A stretch of DNA of 64,000 nt from Procambarus clarkii (GCF_040958095.1 NC_091227.1:19473210-19537209), one strand, 5' to 3'. Positions 44,050-55,595 are shown, counted from the stretch's first letter. A program made the numbers and translations. The notes: generated by a model not told the origin, from the sequence alone.

Positions 44050-44360
44050 CTCAACAAGGACAGGGAGCCGGCGGCTTGTTGTAAGTTCCCCCATTTGTTC
44101 TGACGATTCCGTCTAGCTGGATTTTAAAATTCAGCAAGGTTGGGAATTTACGGCTCTGGCGGGTAGGCGGTTCCATGGGTTTATAACTGTATGGGGAAAA
44201 AGCATTGCCTGCTTTTCGTCCTGCATTGTGGTTTGTAGAGTTTGAAACCAGTCCTCCTTGTTTGTGTCACATCTGATCTTTTGAAGAAGTGGTCTGGATC
44301 AATATTCTCCAAATTATTCAGTATTTTAAGTTTCGATGAGATCAGCCCTGTCATGTCTGG
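44050..44360 (-). mobile_element. LINE 3' end, inverted relative to 43010
   Basis: The minus strand reads FFKRSDVTQTRRTGFKLYKP and QCRTKSRQCFFP, close to the 5300 copy. The terminus AGCCGGCGGCTTGTTG lies at its left end. Broken frames. Confidence 0.7.
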
Positions 44361-44689
44361 TTTGTAGTGTTGTTAGCCCTGTGGCCCTCAACCGTTACTG
44401 GCTTGAGAGTCGACTTTGCTCTGGAATGATTTTTGTCGCCCGTACGTGTTGGACTTTCTTCAAAACAGATATATATCTCTCTGAAGATGATTTCTAGATC
44501 CATGCTTGGATACAAGTATCCAATTGATTTGTGGACCAGAGATTTGTGCAGTTCTTTAACTGCCTTCTTGTCCTTATTGAAGCCAGAATTTCATTTGTCT
44601 ATTTCTAAGATATATTTTGCCTTTTTTTTTTTTACTGCAGGTATAATATACTTGTTCAATTAAAAGCCAATAATTCCCGTTGTCGGGGA

Positions 44690-44940
44690 CAGGAAACCTG
44701 TGTATATGTATGCTTTAGGCTGGTATCACGGTCCCTGTGAGATCGCACTACTAACCTTCCCCAGGATGCAACCCCACAACAGTTGCCGAACTTCCGGGTA
44801 CCTATTAACTGCTGGGTGAACAGGGGCTTTAGGTGCAAGGAAATGTGCCCATTCATCCCGCCCGGGAATCGAACCCGAAATCATAAATTGTGACTCGAGA
44901 CCAAATCCAACTGAATTACGAGACCCTTTTAATATTACAG
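44690..44940 (-). repeat. tRNA-derived SINE, second family
   Basis: The minus strand has a tRNA-like head with B box GGGTTCGATTCCCGG, then GTTCACCCAGCAGTTAATAG and TACCCGGAAGTT. A related plus-oriented copy is at 49685. Confidence 0.8.
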
Positions 44941-44999
44941 CCGAATGTATTATTCTATTTTCTACTATGAAATCCCACACAATTACATGTTGAAATACG

Positions 45000-45145
45000 T
45001 AAACAAACTCTGTAACTAGTTTATGAATGTTGTAACTTGCTTAACTAATTGGTATTCAGTTCTGTACAAGTTGTATGTGCCTTTGTAACCTTCCCACCAC
45101 CGTTAACAGGATTTGATGTGGGGCGCATAATAAATGAACCACCTC
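45000..45145 (+). repeat. CATAATAAA retroposon tail
   Basis: TAACAGGATTTGATGTGGGG then CGCATAATAAATGAACC ends it, with the upstream TGTAACTTGCTTAACTAA block typical of the family. Confidence 0.75.
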
Positions 45146-45304
45146 ATCATATATTGAATATTAACACACGAGCATCGGGCATGCTGCAAAGGTAGTTATG
45201 ATAATTTGTGCCTTTAGAAATAGGATACTTAGAGATAATAAAAATTCGTGTAGTTGTCAAAAGTCAAGAAGGACTTATTTCTAGCTTTATGAATATATTA
45301 AGCT

Positions 45305-45460
45305 TTGTCCTGGGTTCGTATCCTGGCCGGGGAGGATTTACTGGACGCAAATCCTTAACTGTAGCCTCTGTTTAACTCAACAGTAAAATGTGTACTTGGT
45401 TGTAACAACGATTCTTCGCGGCGGGGATCGTATTCCAGGGACCTCTATATATCTAAAAAA
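45305..45460 (+). repeat. Poly(A)-family SINE, plus orientation
   Basis: B box region GGGTTCGTATCCTGG, body GAGGATTTACTGGACGCAAA and CGATTCTTCGCGGCGGGGAT, then a short A-tract. Same family as 18664. Confidence 0.82.
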
Positions 45461-45481
45461 AAATATCATGTTAACATTAAC

Positions 45482-45660
45482 TTAGGCATTCCATGCATGC
45501 TCATCCAAGCTGCAACCGTCCACCAATAGCGCGGCGTAGTTGTCTTTCTCCGTCTTGTTGAGCTCCGAGAAGCCTTTTACACAGTTTATCATAAAAACCT
45601 TGTTAAGATATGTTACTATGGTGAGGTTATAGGGGTCACTCTCTCCAATATATTTAATAC
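45482..45660 (-). other. Exon-like open frame, unassigned
   Basis: The minus strand reads SDPYNLTIVTYLNKVFMINC, then VKGFSELNKTEKDN, ending DEHAWNA and a stop. Amino-acid use looks more protein-like than most frames here. Its upstream end merges into a common repeat (GTATGGAGTCAGCCTCTACC), which argues for a mobile-element origin. Confidence 0.2.
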
Positions 45661-45800
45661 AGTAGGTAGAGGCTGACTCCATACACAGTTTCAAGTGTAG
45701 ATATGATTGAGCCCAATAGGCTCAGGAATCTGTACACCTGTTGATTGACAGTTGAGAGGCGGGACCAAGGAACCGGAGCTCGGCCCCCGCAGGCACAGCT
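45640..45800 (+). repeat. Interspersed repeat (GGCTCAGGAATCTGTACACC family)
   Basis: Contains GGCTCAGGAATCTGTACACC and TTGAGAGGCGGGACCAAGGA. A diverged relative is at 38375-38460 (GGCTCTGGAATCTGTACACT). Family identity unknown. Confidence 0.7.
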
Positions 45801-45879
45801 AGGTGAGTACAGCTGGCTTCGCTCACGATTCACAATCATAGATTCCTGGGTGGTACAGAAATGGGATAGAATCCCTTCG

Positions 45880-45985
45880 TTTCATTTATTTTTATTTATT
45901 TATTTATATACAAGAGTTCTTACATTCTTGTACAGCCACTAGTACGCGTAGTGGTCCTTAATCCTATGTTCTAGGATTCTACATA
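45880..45985 (-). repeat. Poly(A)-family SINE 3' end
   Basis: ATATACAAGAGTTCTTACAT and TGTACAGCCACTAGTACGCG on the plus strand, preceded by TTTATTTATTTA. Confidence 0.8.
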
Positions 45986-46259
45986 AGTAATGAAGAAACA
46001 TTGTATATGTACTCACTATAATGTTGGTGCTGAATGTAGAGCATGAATAAACCTATTTTTACTCTGAAATAACTTAATTTCATAATGAAATTAGAAGTAA
46101 ATATGTGGCAGATGACGCCATAAGAAGTCAACGATCCAAGCGCCAATGTTGTGGAGTGACTTATCCCATGCTTAGATAACGACTTATCCTTATGTTTAGA
46201 TAACCTCAAGAAGATGGCGTCACCTGCCACATATTTACTTCTAATTTGATTTTCCTTAC

Positions 46260-46264
<5 letters not shown>

Positions 46265-46296
<32 letters not shown>
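46265..46296. repeat. (CT)n microsatellite
   Basis: About 16 CT units following CCTCTCCT. A flanking inverted repeat (GAAGTAAATATGTGGCAG at 46091 against CTGCCACATATTTACTTCTA at 46217) brackets 46090-46240. Confidence 0.97.
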
Positions 46297-46300
<4 letters not shown>

Positions 46301-46670
46301 ATCAAAAATTGAATATTAGTAAGCACTGAAAATTGTTAAAATCTATGGAAACTATATCATCGATTTCAAACTCCATGAAAATTGCAGGGGGTCACTATAG
46401 ATGCCGATATTTCTTAAAGTGTGGTACTGGGGCCGATCCTTATTAGGCACCATGACACTCACCTACCCTCAAGATTCGTGTGTGAAAGTTGGGTGAGGCT
46501 AGCCCTAAGTGTAGGCCTCTAATCTTGGACATGCAGGCAGGCAAGCATTCTCTGTTATAGGTATATATTTAAGAGTTAAGTCGAGGTTGGGCAAAGTAAT
46601 CAGCAACAAATTTTTGTGAAGCAAACGGCATGATGAATTGATCTAAATAGAAAAGACCAGTAAATTCAAG

Positions 46671-47075
46671 ATGGTGGTGGCAGTGATGACGCGGGTGTTG
46701 GGCGCCTGCACCAGCCATCCGCCTGCCCCGCCATGCTGGCTACCACCTTCACTTTCCTCCTCCTCGCTTCCCTCAATCCCTGCCCGCCCCATCTCACAAC
46801 TCCCTCCTACCTTCCCCCCCCTTCAATCTTCCCCTAGCAAACCACCGACCCCACTTTGTGTCTCCCGCCTGGCCACCCCCGTTCCTTTTCCCTTCATCAT
46901 CCTTCCCTTCTCTTCCCTTCCCGCCCGTCCATTCCACTTAAATCCAATGACCTTCACCTATCCCCAAAGGAAACTCCCCACGTCCCGTCACTTCACTCAT
47001 CCTGCCATCCCTATTTCATATCCCCCACCTGGAGACCCCCTATCTATTTCTTCCCCCTCCTCTCCCCCTTTGTAA
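46671..47075 (+). other. Polypyrimidine/CCC-rich tract with open frame
   Basis: A 400-bp C/T-rich stretch that stays open on the plus strand as a Pro/Ser-rich frame beginning MVVAVMTRVLGACTSHP. The start context (AAGATGG) is good, but after 20 residues the frame is just CCC/TCC-rich composition. It could be a first exon or a low-complexity region. No family recognised. Confidence 0.2.
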
Positions 47076-47084
47076 TGCTGTAGG

Positions 47085-47320
47085 AGGCCAATGCTGTATG
47101 TTCACAATGGAAAGGTCCTCGGTTCTATTTTCTTACGGGACGGAGACATTCAGGCCCGTTTCCTTTTATCTTATGCCGCTGTTCAGCTAGCAGTAAATAG
47201 GTACCTGGGAATTATAGGCAACTGCATGTTGCTGGTTCCCTCCTGAAGAAGGTCAGTCGCTAGCCTAGGGGGGCCAGGATAATCCACCAGGCTTCCTGTC
47301 CCTGATAATGGGAGACTAAT
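47085..47320 (+). repeat. SINE-like repeat, degraded
   Basis: Contains GCAGTAAATAGGTACCTGGG and TAGGCAACTGCATGTTGCTG, the shared middle block of the tRNA-derived SINEs. Confidence 0.65.
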
Positions 47321-47399
47321 TAGCCACGAAGGAAGCCCCCCCAACACGCCCACCCCCTCCATCACCCCCCACAGCCCGCCCCCACCAGGAGGTAGGTAC

Positions 47400-49605
47400 C
47401 CACCCTCTCATATCACACCTGTTATGCTCTAAACCACAGTTGATAAAACATGGCATATAAGTGAATGCAAATAATTCGATACGCCACATGCGAATTCAAG
47501 GAAAATGTCGATCAATAGCCGAGGAGGGGATGGTGGCAAGAGCGGGCCCCGGACGAAGCAATACGAGACAGGGTAAGCGGTGGACGAAGGACTATGAGAG
47601 GTATCGTTCAGCGAGGCCGGTAAAATCCAGTTGTGGGACGCTCGAGGCTGGAGGTTGGGTGGAAAGCTTCGCCAACTCCGTCTCACGTGCACACAGTTGC
47701 CGCCACCTGCCACACCAACAAGTCTTCACCTATTTACTCTATGCTCCTCTTTCTTTTACTGCACTCGTATGGTCGCCTTGCTGAGACTGGCACTGCATGA
47801 ATTTTCTGAGTATATTCTTCGCCTACGGACTTGGATGTGCCCACCCGGCCGTGAAGTTCCACTTTACCCTATTGATTTTGTTTAATTAATCAATATACTC
47901 AATAATATATACATATATTTTCCACGTATAAAATTACAACTGTGCAGTATTCCTATTTTAGGGACTGGGATCCCTGTTAACTATTTAACATAATTACGTT
48001 AGCTCTTCTAACGGCAACATTGACTATTAATGAAAATGCTCGTATGTAAACATCTAATTATTGATATATCCTGCACATATTTTGTAGTACAAACATTAAT
48101 ACCGGTATATGCAGAAATGTAACCAGTGTACCATCAGAGGCTAATAAATAAATTGAAATAAAACGGCAAATGGAATGGTGAGAGTTGGCACTAGTGTGAG
48201 GCAGTCAGTGTGTGGTGAGCTGTGGCGTGTGCGGGTGGTGGCCGCGGCAGTCCTCGTGCTTTACTCTTGTATTCTACTCTGTAACGGCGGGGAAAAAAGT
48301 GGGGACTGGCTACTCGCGCTAAAGGATCTACCGAATTAAGCGTGGGATCTGCGTGTCTGAGAAGATCTCCAAGTGGCAAATCTAGCCTCCCCCCGAGGAG
48401 GAGCAGATCCATCTGGTGTATGGGAGGAGAGGTGAGTTTTGGCGTATCCCCCCTCGCCTCACAGGCCCGCTCTTGTCCTATTATTACTGGTTTCACCGTA
48501 TGTCAGTGGACTATGTTGACATATCTCCCACTACCACACATCTTCCCCCTGTGGGCTAGGCCTGCCGTAAAGGAGAAAAAGAGGCTGCAGTGGTAGCTAT
48601 AATTATCCTAAAAAAGCCTGTGAGGTTTGCGCTGTTCTGATAAAAATCTGCCCGCCGCTGAGAGCTTTAAGCGTATGTTTAAAAATGACATTTTTTTTTT
48701 TACACATTACTCCAGTGATGTTTAATTTTATAAGTGAAGTTACGTTTAAACAAGAGCTGTTTAAACATGGTGTAAGAGGAGGCAGATGGTGGTGTGCTGG
48801 CGCCTGCAGAAACCAAGTAAATTTATTATTTACTAATTATTTGTTTTAATCAAGCCAGGTGACATATATCTTTGTAAGTCGATACCACATAACACTAGAC
48901 CAATAACATAAACCTTCATATTTTAAACCTCCATTAACAAACTAAACACGCTCAAAAATAATTTAGATAGTTACTTTATCACTAATATTAAAGTTTCAAT
49001 ATTTCACCTGAATAACATAGGCCTATAGCCCAAAATGTTAGCATGGTACTAGGCTGCACACACACATGTATCTTGCCGCTCACCAATGTAAATTACTTAA
49101 GCTTGCTGAGAGAACCTCTTAATTATCACCTTTGTCCGAGGAAAATTGGGTCTAGTTCACGACCCCATTATATGACAAGTTTTCCGCCTTCTTAAATACA
49201 GTATGTGGTAAATGTTTCATAAATTGGTGGCTTGAAGACCTTAAGAGACAAATTGCTTAAAATCTCTGTAGACGGCTAAGTTGCAAACTCACTTTTTTAC
49301 CTTAAATTCTCATTAAGCTGATACATGCTGTGAAAATTTGAATGATTTTAGATAATTACTTAGGTCGAGAGCCTAACTTGATGTCTTTGTTACTGATGAC
49401 AACGGTTAGTCTATGGTGCGCCGCAGCTCATCCTGTGAGCGATAGTGTATTGTTCACCCACAGCTCATTTCCTGAGTGTATTGTACAACTGCAGCACATC
49501 CTATAAACAGTAATATATTATGCACCCGCAGCTCATCCTATGAGCACTAGAGTTATAGTACGTCATCCCATGAGCGGTTATGAGCAATAACGGATCATTC
49601 TTTGT
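47400..49605. other. Gene-poor interval
   Basis: GC-rich patches at 47500-47720 and 48190-48600 give overlapping open frames on both strands, without domains or splice support. From 49420 to 49600 an old tandem array of about 45-50 bp is visible (CAGCTCATCCTGTGAGC, CAGCTCATTTCCTGAG, CAGCTCATCCTATGAGC). Confidence 0.4.
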
Positions 49606-49684
49606 CAGGTTCCAGTGAGCGATAATTGTTCAGTACAGTATTTTATACAGTTAAATCTTAATTCAGCTGTGTTGGTCTCTAGTA

Positions 49685-49930
49685 CTGGTGGGTTGGTTCT
49701 CGACTCACAATCGGGAATCCCGGATTCGAATCTCGGGCGGAACAAAAATGGTTTGCCACGTTTCATGTCACCTAATGCCTCTGTTCACTATACAGAACAT
49801 AGGTACCCGGGAGTCATCTGTTGTAGAGTTACATCCTGGGGGAGGGTCTGTTGTTCGACCTTAGTTGAGGGGGGGGGACCTGTATATATGCCTAACGTAT
49901 ATATACACGGGCTGCCCGTCCCCAGCAAAA
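49685..49930 (+). repeat. tRNA-derived SINE, second family
   Basis: Head GGTTCTCGACTCACAATCGG, B box CGGATTCGAATCTCGGGC, then CATAGGTACCCGGGAGTCAT and GTTACATCCTGGGGGAGG. Counterpart of 44690. Confidence 0.82.
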
Positions 49931-50221
49931 ATGAATTATATTTAGGTAGGTGTGGAGAAAAATGTACACAACAGTTGTCGTTAATTCATGCATTCATTTA
50001 TTACGTACTCAATACCCATTCTGTGGGCGGTGTCAGCTAGGTACTTTGTACACCAGTCGAAGCTTTTGAGTATTATCATCAATATACTGTACTGTACACA
50101 CAGTGCTTTTGCAAGTTCCATGTCGTCATTTTTAGTTTTAATATACGTACATGACTATGCAACAATAATCACAAAAACACTGATCCAAGTACAGTATGCG
50201 GAAAAAACACATTTGAAAAAT

Positions 50222-50275
50222 AGAGAATGCTTGACGCGTTTTCGGCTAATTCGCCTTCATCAGAGCAAAGTAGAA
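50222..50275 (-). ncRNA. Hammerhead-ribozyme-like motif (Penelope type)
   Basis: On the minus strand: CTGATGA (50263-50257), stem II AGGC/GCC with loop GAATTA, GAAA (50243-50240), then ACGCGTC with a GUC cleavage-type triplet. A TGCT/AGCA stem I can form. Palindromic ACGCGT fits the short, dimerising stem III described for ribozymes in Penelope-like elements. There is one extra A after GAAA, so activity is doubtful. Confidence 0.7.
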
Positions 50276-50413
50276 TGAATATAGTCTATATCACTATAGA
50301 CATATGACCATTAATACATACATACAATATCTTGTCTTCTGTTCTCCCATATTTTGGGGAGAACTCTTCCATTCTCCCATATTTTTTTACTATTTTAATC
50401 TGTTATATTTCAG

Positions 50414-50600
50414 TTATGTTGACCAGACCACACACTAGAAAGTGAAGGGACGACGACGTTTCGGTCCGTCGTGAACCATTCTCAAGACAATCGACTTGAG
50501 AATGGTCCAGGACGGACCGAAACGTCGTCGTCCCTTCACCTTTTAGTGTGTGGTCTGGTCAACATACTTCAGCCACGTTATTGTGACTCATTGCCTGTAT
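50414..50600 (+). repeat. Palindromic repeat with ribozyme-like arms, copy 1
   Basis: Arms of about 70 bp (50414-50486 and 50495-50565) are near-perfect reverse complements around an 8-bp centre. Each arm carries GGACGGACCGAAACGTCGTC or its complement. The tail CTTCAGCCACGTTATTGTGA follows. Confidence 0.92.
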
Positions 50601-51117
50601 ATTTCAGTTATGTTCAAATTCTCATTCTCTTTCAGCATTCTTTCTGCCTTCCCGTGCTATATTTATTCCACGTTCCCTTTCGTGTTCTGTTTTAATTTTA
50701 ATCCACTTTTCCATTACTTTATTTGGCTTCCTCTCTCTCTTATACTTGTGCATCTATCAGACTGTGGTAGTCTATACATAGGGTTCCATCTGCATTATAC
50801 TCTTTTGTAAATAATTCGGTATACAAAGTTAAATTATATTATGTAACAGCTGATGAAAATAAATGGTCATAAAACTTAATACAATCGACTACATGTCGAT
50901 TTGGACACGAACAATCGATCTGGATACAATCCCCAGAATTTTATTTTTAACAAGTGCGAGGGAATATTTTCATCAGAATTTTAGGGTATTTAAATCGTTA
51001 AAATAAGCAACACATATTGTGGGATGTGAAAAACGTACTGTAGAAGCTCATGGGACGTGTGGGCGCTCACGGCACCAGCTTCCAAGTTTTTGCGTTTTAT
51101 TGCTGGCCAATATTTTT

Positions 51118-51265
51118 TATCACTGGCACCACCACCATAGTTAGCACTATTATTACTACCACCACATTACTATCACTATTATTACTACCACTACCTCCAC
51201 CGCCACAACCACAACAACCATCAGTACTAGTGCAACAGTCACCACTCAACCATTACTACTTCTAT
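51118..51265 (+). repeat. Imperfect (ACC/ACT)n low-complexity tract
   Basis: Degenerate trinucleotide repeat (CACCACCACC, TATTACTACC, CCGCCACAACC) producing Thr/Leu/Pro-biased frames only. Confidence 0.8.
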
Positions 51266-51618
51266 AGCATATTACTACAGCCTACACTAACTACCTCGTT
51301 GAAAACAGAACGTTGATTTGCCACACAGGCTGATATTACATTATATTTTTCTTTCAAAACCATGTACAGCATAATCGTTAATGCATTATATTCATACGCT
51401 TAACACAACATTATTTATACAGAACGTAATTTTTTTGTGATTTTTTTATATCATATGAAAACCTATATTTTAACTCCCGTATATTATAGTCTTCCATTTT
51501 GAAAGTAATATACATTGTGATCATACAATTTAATATTTTGTTCAGGTATTCTGTGTTCTGAAAGATCCATAAAATATTCTTCTGATTTATAATGACAATA
51601 AGGTTTCCTAATTATCCT

Positions 51619-51808
<190 letters not shown>

Positions 51809-52114
51809 AAGATATTGCTCTGGTATCCGCCAGAATGCAAGCTTGAGTTGCAAGGACAAAGGATTGTGATATCGTCAGTAATAATATTTTAGAGAGCAAC
51901 AGGAGGCATTAATGTAGAAAGTAATTTAATTTTTTTTACCAGAAGCATAAATACGCAAGTCTGTTGTTCGTATTTGTTTTTAATAATAACCCAAAGTACT
52001 ATAACCGAAAGAAATGCGTAAATTATCACAATGCTGACACACCACCAACATATTAATAACTTATTTCCTCCTTCGCCTTTACCCCTTATATATATCCTTT
52101 ACTTTTCAATGATT

Positions 52115-52200
52115 CCAAGGATCAAGGTACTTCGGCCAGGTCTCTGACCAGGCTGCTTGGTTGACCAGGCATCCTTTGAAGGTGTTTATTTGTCCGGCAC
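52115..52200 (+). repeat. Interspersed repeat tail
   Basis: CCAGGTCTCTGACCAGGCTG then CTTGGTTGACCAGGCATCC. Relative of the 2095 fragment. Confidence 0.6.
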
Positions 52201-52274
52201 ATTTTTTTGTAACTTGTGAAGAATTTTGTTTAACATTTTTTCCTTGCTAGATACTCACTATATGGTCAACGCAG

Positions 52275-52345
52275 TCTGTTGACAACCGAAAGGTCTCGAG
52301 TTCGATTACCGCTGAGGAAAGAGACGCTTAGGCACGTATTTATAC
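52275..52345 (+). repeat. tRNA-like SINE head, short
   Basis: GGTCTCGAGTTCGATTACCG resembles a B box in a SINE head; the body is lost beyond about 52350. Near 52365 a (CTTCTA)n tract follows. Confidence 0.5.
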
Positions 52346-52522
52346 ACCTGATGCTTCTACTCACATTCTACTTCTACTTCTACTTCTACTTAATAAGAGC
52401 GCAGCCCTGCTCCTTATTGTCCTAACTGCATTGTCACTCTTACAGTCGTGCAGAGCCTTGTTGAATGTCCTGACTTCCAGGACGAGCGTGTCTAGCTTCC
52501 CGACCGTCCCTCGCGGTCACTT

Positions 52523-52700
52523 GTCCCTTGATAGAATTCTTGGTGAATTGGATACTCGGATACTTTTGATATCGTTCGCCTTATGCGCTTCTGTTCTCAT
52601 ATTGGCATCCTTAGTGATATTTAGCGCCCCATGATTATTCCTCATACTTGATGGTTCTACATAGCCTTCCCGGCTTGGTGCCTTCTTTGATAATTACTAA
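52523..52700 (+). mobile_element. LINE 3' terminus
   Basis: Same element as 24872-25045: reads LDRILGE..., shared GATATCGTTCGCCTTATGCG and GGTGCCTTCTTTGATAATTA. Confidence 0.75.
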
Positions 52701-53426
52701 TGCTTACATTGCAGTTAATAGGTATCCCGGAATTTGGCAGCAGTGGTGGGTTGCATCTTTGGGAGGGTCAATAATAAGCCTAGGAGGCCCTCGATAAACC
52801 AGCTGTCCCGACAATGAAAAAACGTAAATTTTCCTTCTCGGGAACCAGGAAACTTTTATATAAATATGGGATGACGTCACAATGACTTCAACTTGACCAT
52901 GACCGCAACTTTTTATTGGCTTACGTAATATAGCCAATGATCTCATGTTCGTTGTGTGGTTTTTTATTGGCAATATGCGTCCTGTGTAAATTTATCTCTA
53001 AATGTAGCCTAATGGAAATGATGTATAAGGGTTGGGCAACATAATGTTTCAATCAGGTTAAGTACGTTGACTCATAATCTAGTTTGAACTCTAATAGGGT
53101 GTCGCATTAACAGTGAAATCAACGTCATCATAGAGGTGAGTGCATTTCGTGTATAGAGCATTATTTTTAGCACTCATCCTGTCTAGCTGCACTACCAAGT
53201 GCCTTCAGAAGAAAGATTAAAGGAAACCTTCTTTAAGTCACATTCAGTGTATGTAATATATCATGGAGCTCATTATATGAGCTCCCATTCTAAATCCTTA
53301 TCCCAACCCCTTCCAAGTGCTATCTAGTCGTAATGGCCTGGCGCTTTCCCCCCTGATAATTCTCTCCCTCGTTCTCTCGATTACCACTCCATAAACAATA
53401 TGCAGTGGTTTTATCTAACGAAAATG

Positions 53427-53606
53427 TATGTTGACCAGACCACACACACTAAAAAGTGAAGGGACGACGACGTTTCGGTCCGTCCTGGACTATTCTCAAG
53501 TCTGTCTGTGGATTTGAGAATGGTCCAGGACGGACCGAAACGTCGTCGTCCCTTCACTTTCTCTGGTCAATATACTTCAGCCACGTTATTGTGACTCATC
53601 GCCTGC
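53427..53606 (+). repeat. Palindromic repeat with ribozyme-like arms, copy 2
   Basis: Same architecture as 50414: inverted arms with GACGACGACGTTTCGGTCCG and its complement around a longer centre (about 53500-53513), then CTTCAGCCACGTTATTGTGA. Confidence 0.92.
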
Positions 53607-53859
53607 AAACGAAAACGTATAAACCTGGGTAACCCACCAAACCTACCGGAGCCGGTAATCATTATGACCATGAAGTGTCAATATTGCTGTGATATAAACT
53701 TCTCTATTTTTACGGTGAGGTCGATAGCGTAAAAATGTAGCGTGTTCAGTAATAGGACAGTTTGATAAACAAGCTGGTAAACCCAGGCCAACATGCGTGT
53801 GTTTGTCGTGCACTATTCGTGTAGTAATAAAGGTAAATACCGAGCTATATACCACCTAT

Positions 53860-54098
53860 CTTGAGGTTATCTTGAGATGATTTCGGGGCTTTAGTGTCCC
53901 CGCGGCCCGGTCCTCGACCAGGCCTCCACCCCCAGGAAGCAGTCCGTGACAGTTGACTAACACCCAGGTACCTATTTTACTGCTAGGTAACAGGGGCATA
54001 GGGTGAAATAAACTCTGCCCATTGTTTCTCGCCGGCGCCCGGGATCGAACCCGGGACCACAAGTCCAGTGTGCTGTCCGCTCGGCCGACCGGCTCCCT
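53860..54098 (-). repeat. tRNA-derived SINE, full length
   Basis: The minus strand starts GAGCCGGTCGGCCGAGCGGA, B box CGGGTTCGATCCCGGGC, then GTTACCTAGCAGTAAAATAG and ends CAAGATAACCTCAAGATA. The least diverged copy of the family in the window. Confidence 0.9.
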
Positions 54099-54479
54099 AA
54101 CTATACCTACTATACATTTTCGTGACAAATATGGCAAACTACAAACTCGTTAAAAAGGAGTGTCACACCAAAGTGAATAACAAACGAGGATGAAACGTTA
54201 GTTGTATATAAAACGACCTGTTAGTGAATTGTGCGGCAAGCCCCAGACAGCATTAAACAGGCACACTCAGTGTGATACTACCCAGTCAAGGTCGTCTCCA
54301 TGTTTTTGGCAGAGTTGACATTTGTTGCTCGTTTCCTCTTGTTCCTTGTGTAGTAGTTAGGATGCTGTGGCGCTTGTCCTGTTGGATGATTATACTTATG
54401 CTGAAGTCAGAACCTGTAGTATTTCAGATGATAAAATCACCAGGACAAATGCTGTGATCTTTGACTAGAGAGAGATAGT

Positions 54480-55120
54480 TATTGTTATTATTAACATCTT
54501 TATTGACAAAATTAATTACAATTTTGCCTAATCTGAGGATTTCAATTAAGTCTCATTAAAGTGAGGATAATGCTGGTATTCACTGTCACGCAGGACAGAG
54601 GGTCTTACACAAGACAATAGGTCTAAACTGTAGGCGGAAGCACATATATATCATGGTTACAATCAATGTTTTAATGTATGAATATGTGAAAACAACTTTT
54701 TATTGTGCACTGCCAAACAAGGGCAGGGATGGGTTCATAAGTGATGCAGCCTAGAAGTAATATAAATAAAAAAAATTCTTCTTTCTTTAAAATGGACAAG
54801 CAAATTGTGGATAAATTGTTAGGATGTCGTCCAGAACACCTGAGTCAATGAAATAGTTACACAGTTGGTGGTACAATAGGCCAGGGGTCTAAAGTCTTTT
54901 ACGGTTTCACATTCAACAATATAGTGTTCTAGTGAATGCATTAAAGGTTTATCACATAGTTTACATTCTGAGTATTCTGGTAGTGGATAGTGGGCCTCAG
55001 GTAAATTTAGGCATTTCTGAAATTGATGGTGGGATAAAATGGCAAAATTTGTCCTCTGATTTCTGAAATGTTCTCTAATGCAGGAAGCTTTTGGAGTGCT
55101 TTAGGGTTTGTTGCCCAGAA
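54480..55120 (-). mobile_element. LINE 3' part with CCHC knuckle
   Basis: The minus strand reads PEAHYPLPEYSECKLCDKPL then MHSLEHYIVEC, a C-x2-C-x8-H-x4-C knuckle near the polymerase C-terminus of I/Jockey-like LINEs. It is followed by a 3' UTR ending TTAATAATAA near 54490. Frames are broken. Confidence 0.65.
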
Positions 55121-55595
55121 AATCATTTATGATCTACTCATATAAAGGTTATAGAAATTAATTAAGATGTTTCACATCTGTTAAATATCAGAACTCTGAT
55201 TATTGTCAAAATGGTATATTAAAGTTTCTACTTAAATCAAAGAAAAATAATTTTAAACGTTAATTCTAAATTTAAGAAGTTTCTGCTCTGCACGAACCTA
55301 GAATTTATCTTCTCCACAAATTACACATTATTTATAATTTGTTGAAGTCCCGAATAAACTAGTATTTATTATCATCAAGTTTAACCATGTTAAAAACGTG
55401 TTTGCTCCATCGGGTGGCGAACCAGTTCGTTTTATTACTGAATTTTTACAATAATTCGTTTACAATTTTTGTTCCATTAAAGGACATCTGTTTTGGGCCT
55501 CGGTTTGAAAAGTCTATATTTGTTCAAACATTTAGATACATATATGCACCTGTGAGAGCTGTTTCTCACAGCTAGATTTGCATCCGTGGCTTTTA
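55121..55595. other. Intergenic, nothing recognised
   Basis: AT-rich, no domain or repeat recognised. The 62-codon frame at 55387 has no supporting feature. Confidence 0.4.

Noticed and set aside
46671-47075. A 134-codon Pro/Ser-rich frame as a real gene
   Set aside because: After the first 20 residues it is only the C/T-rich tract translated; no homologous motif or splice support.
47429-48496. GC-rich overlapping frames on both strands
   Set aside because: Open on both strands because of composition; no splice-consistent model or motif.
49615-50040. A 141-codon plus-strand frame
   Set aside because: It runs through a tRNA-derived SINE and has no domain.
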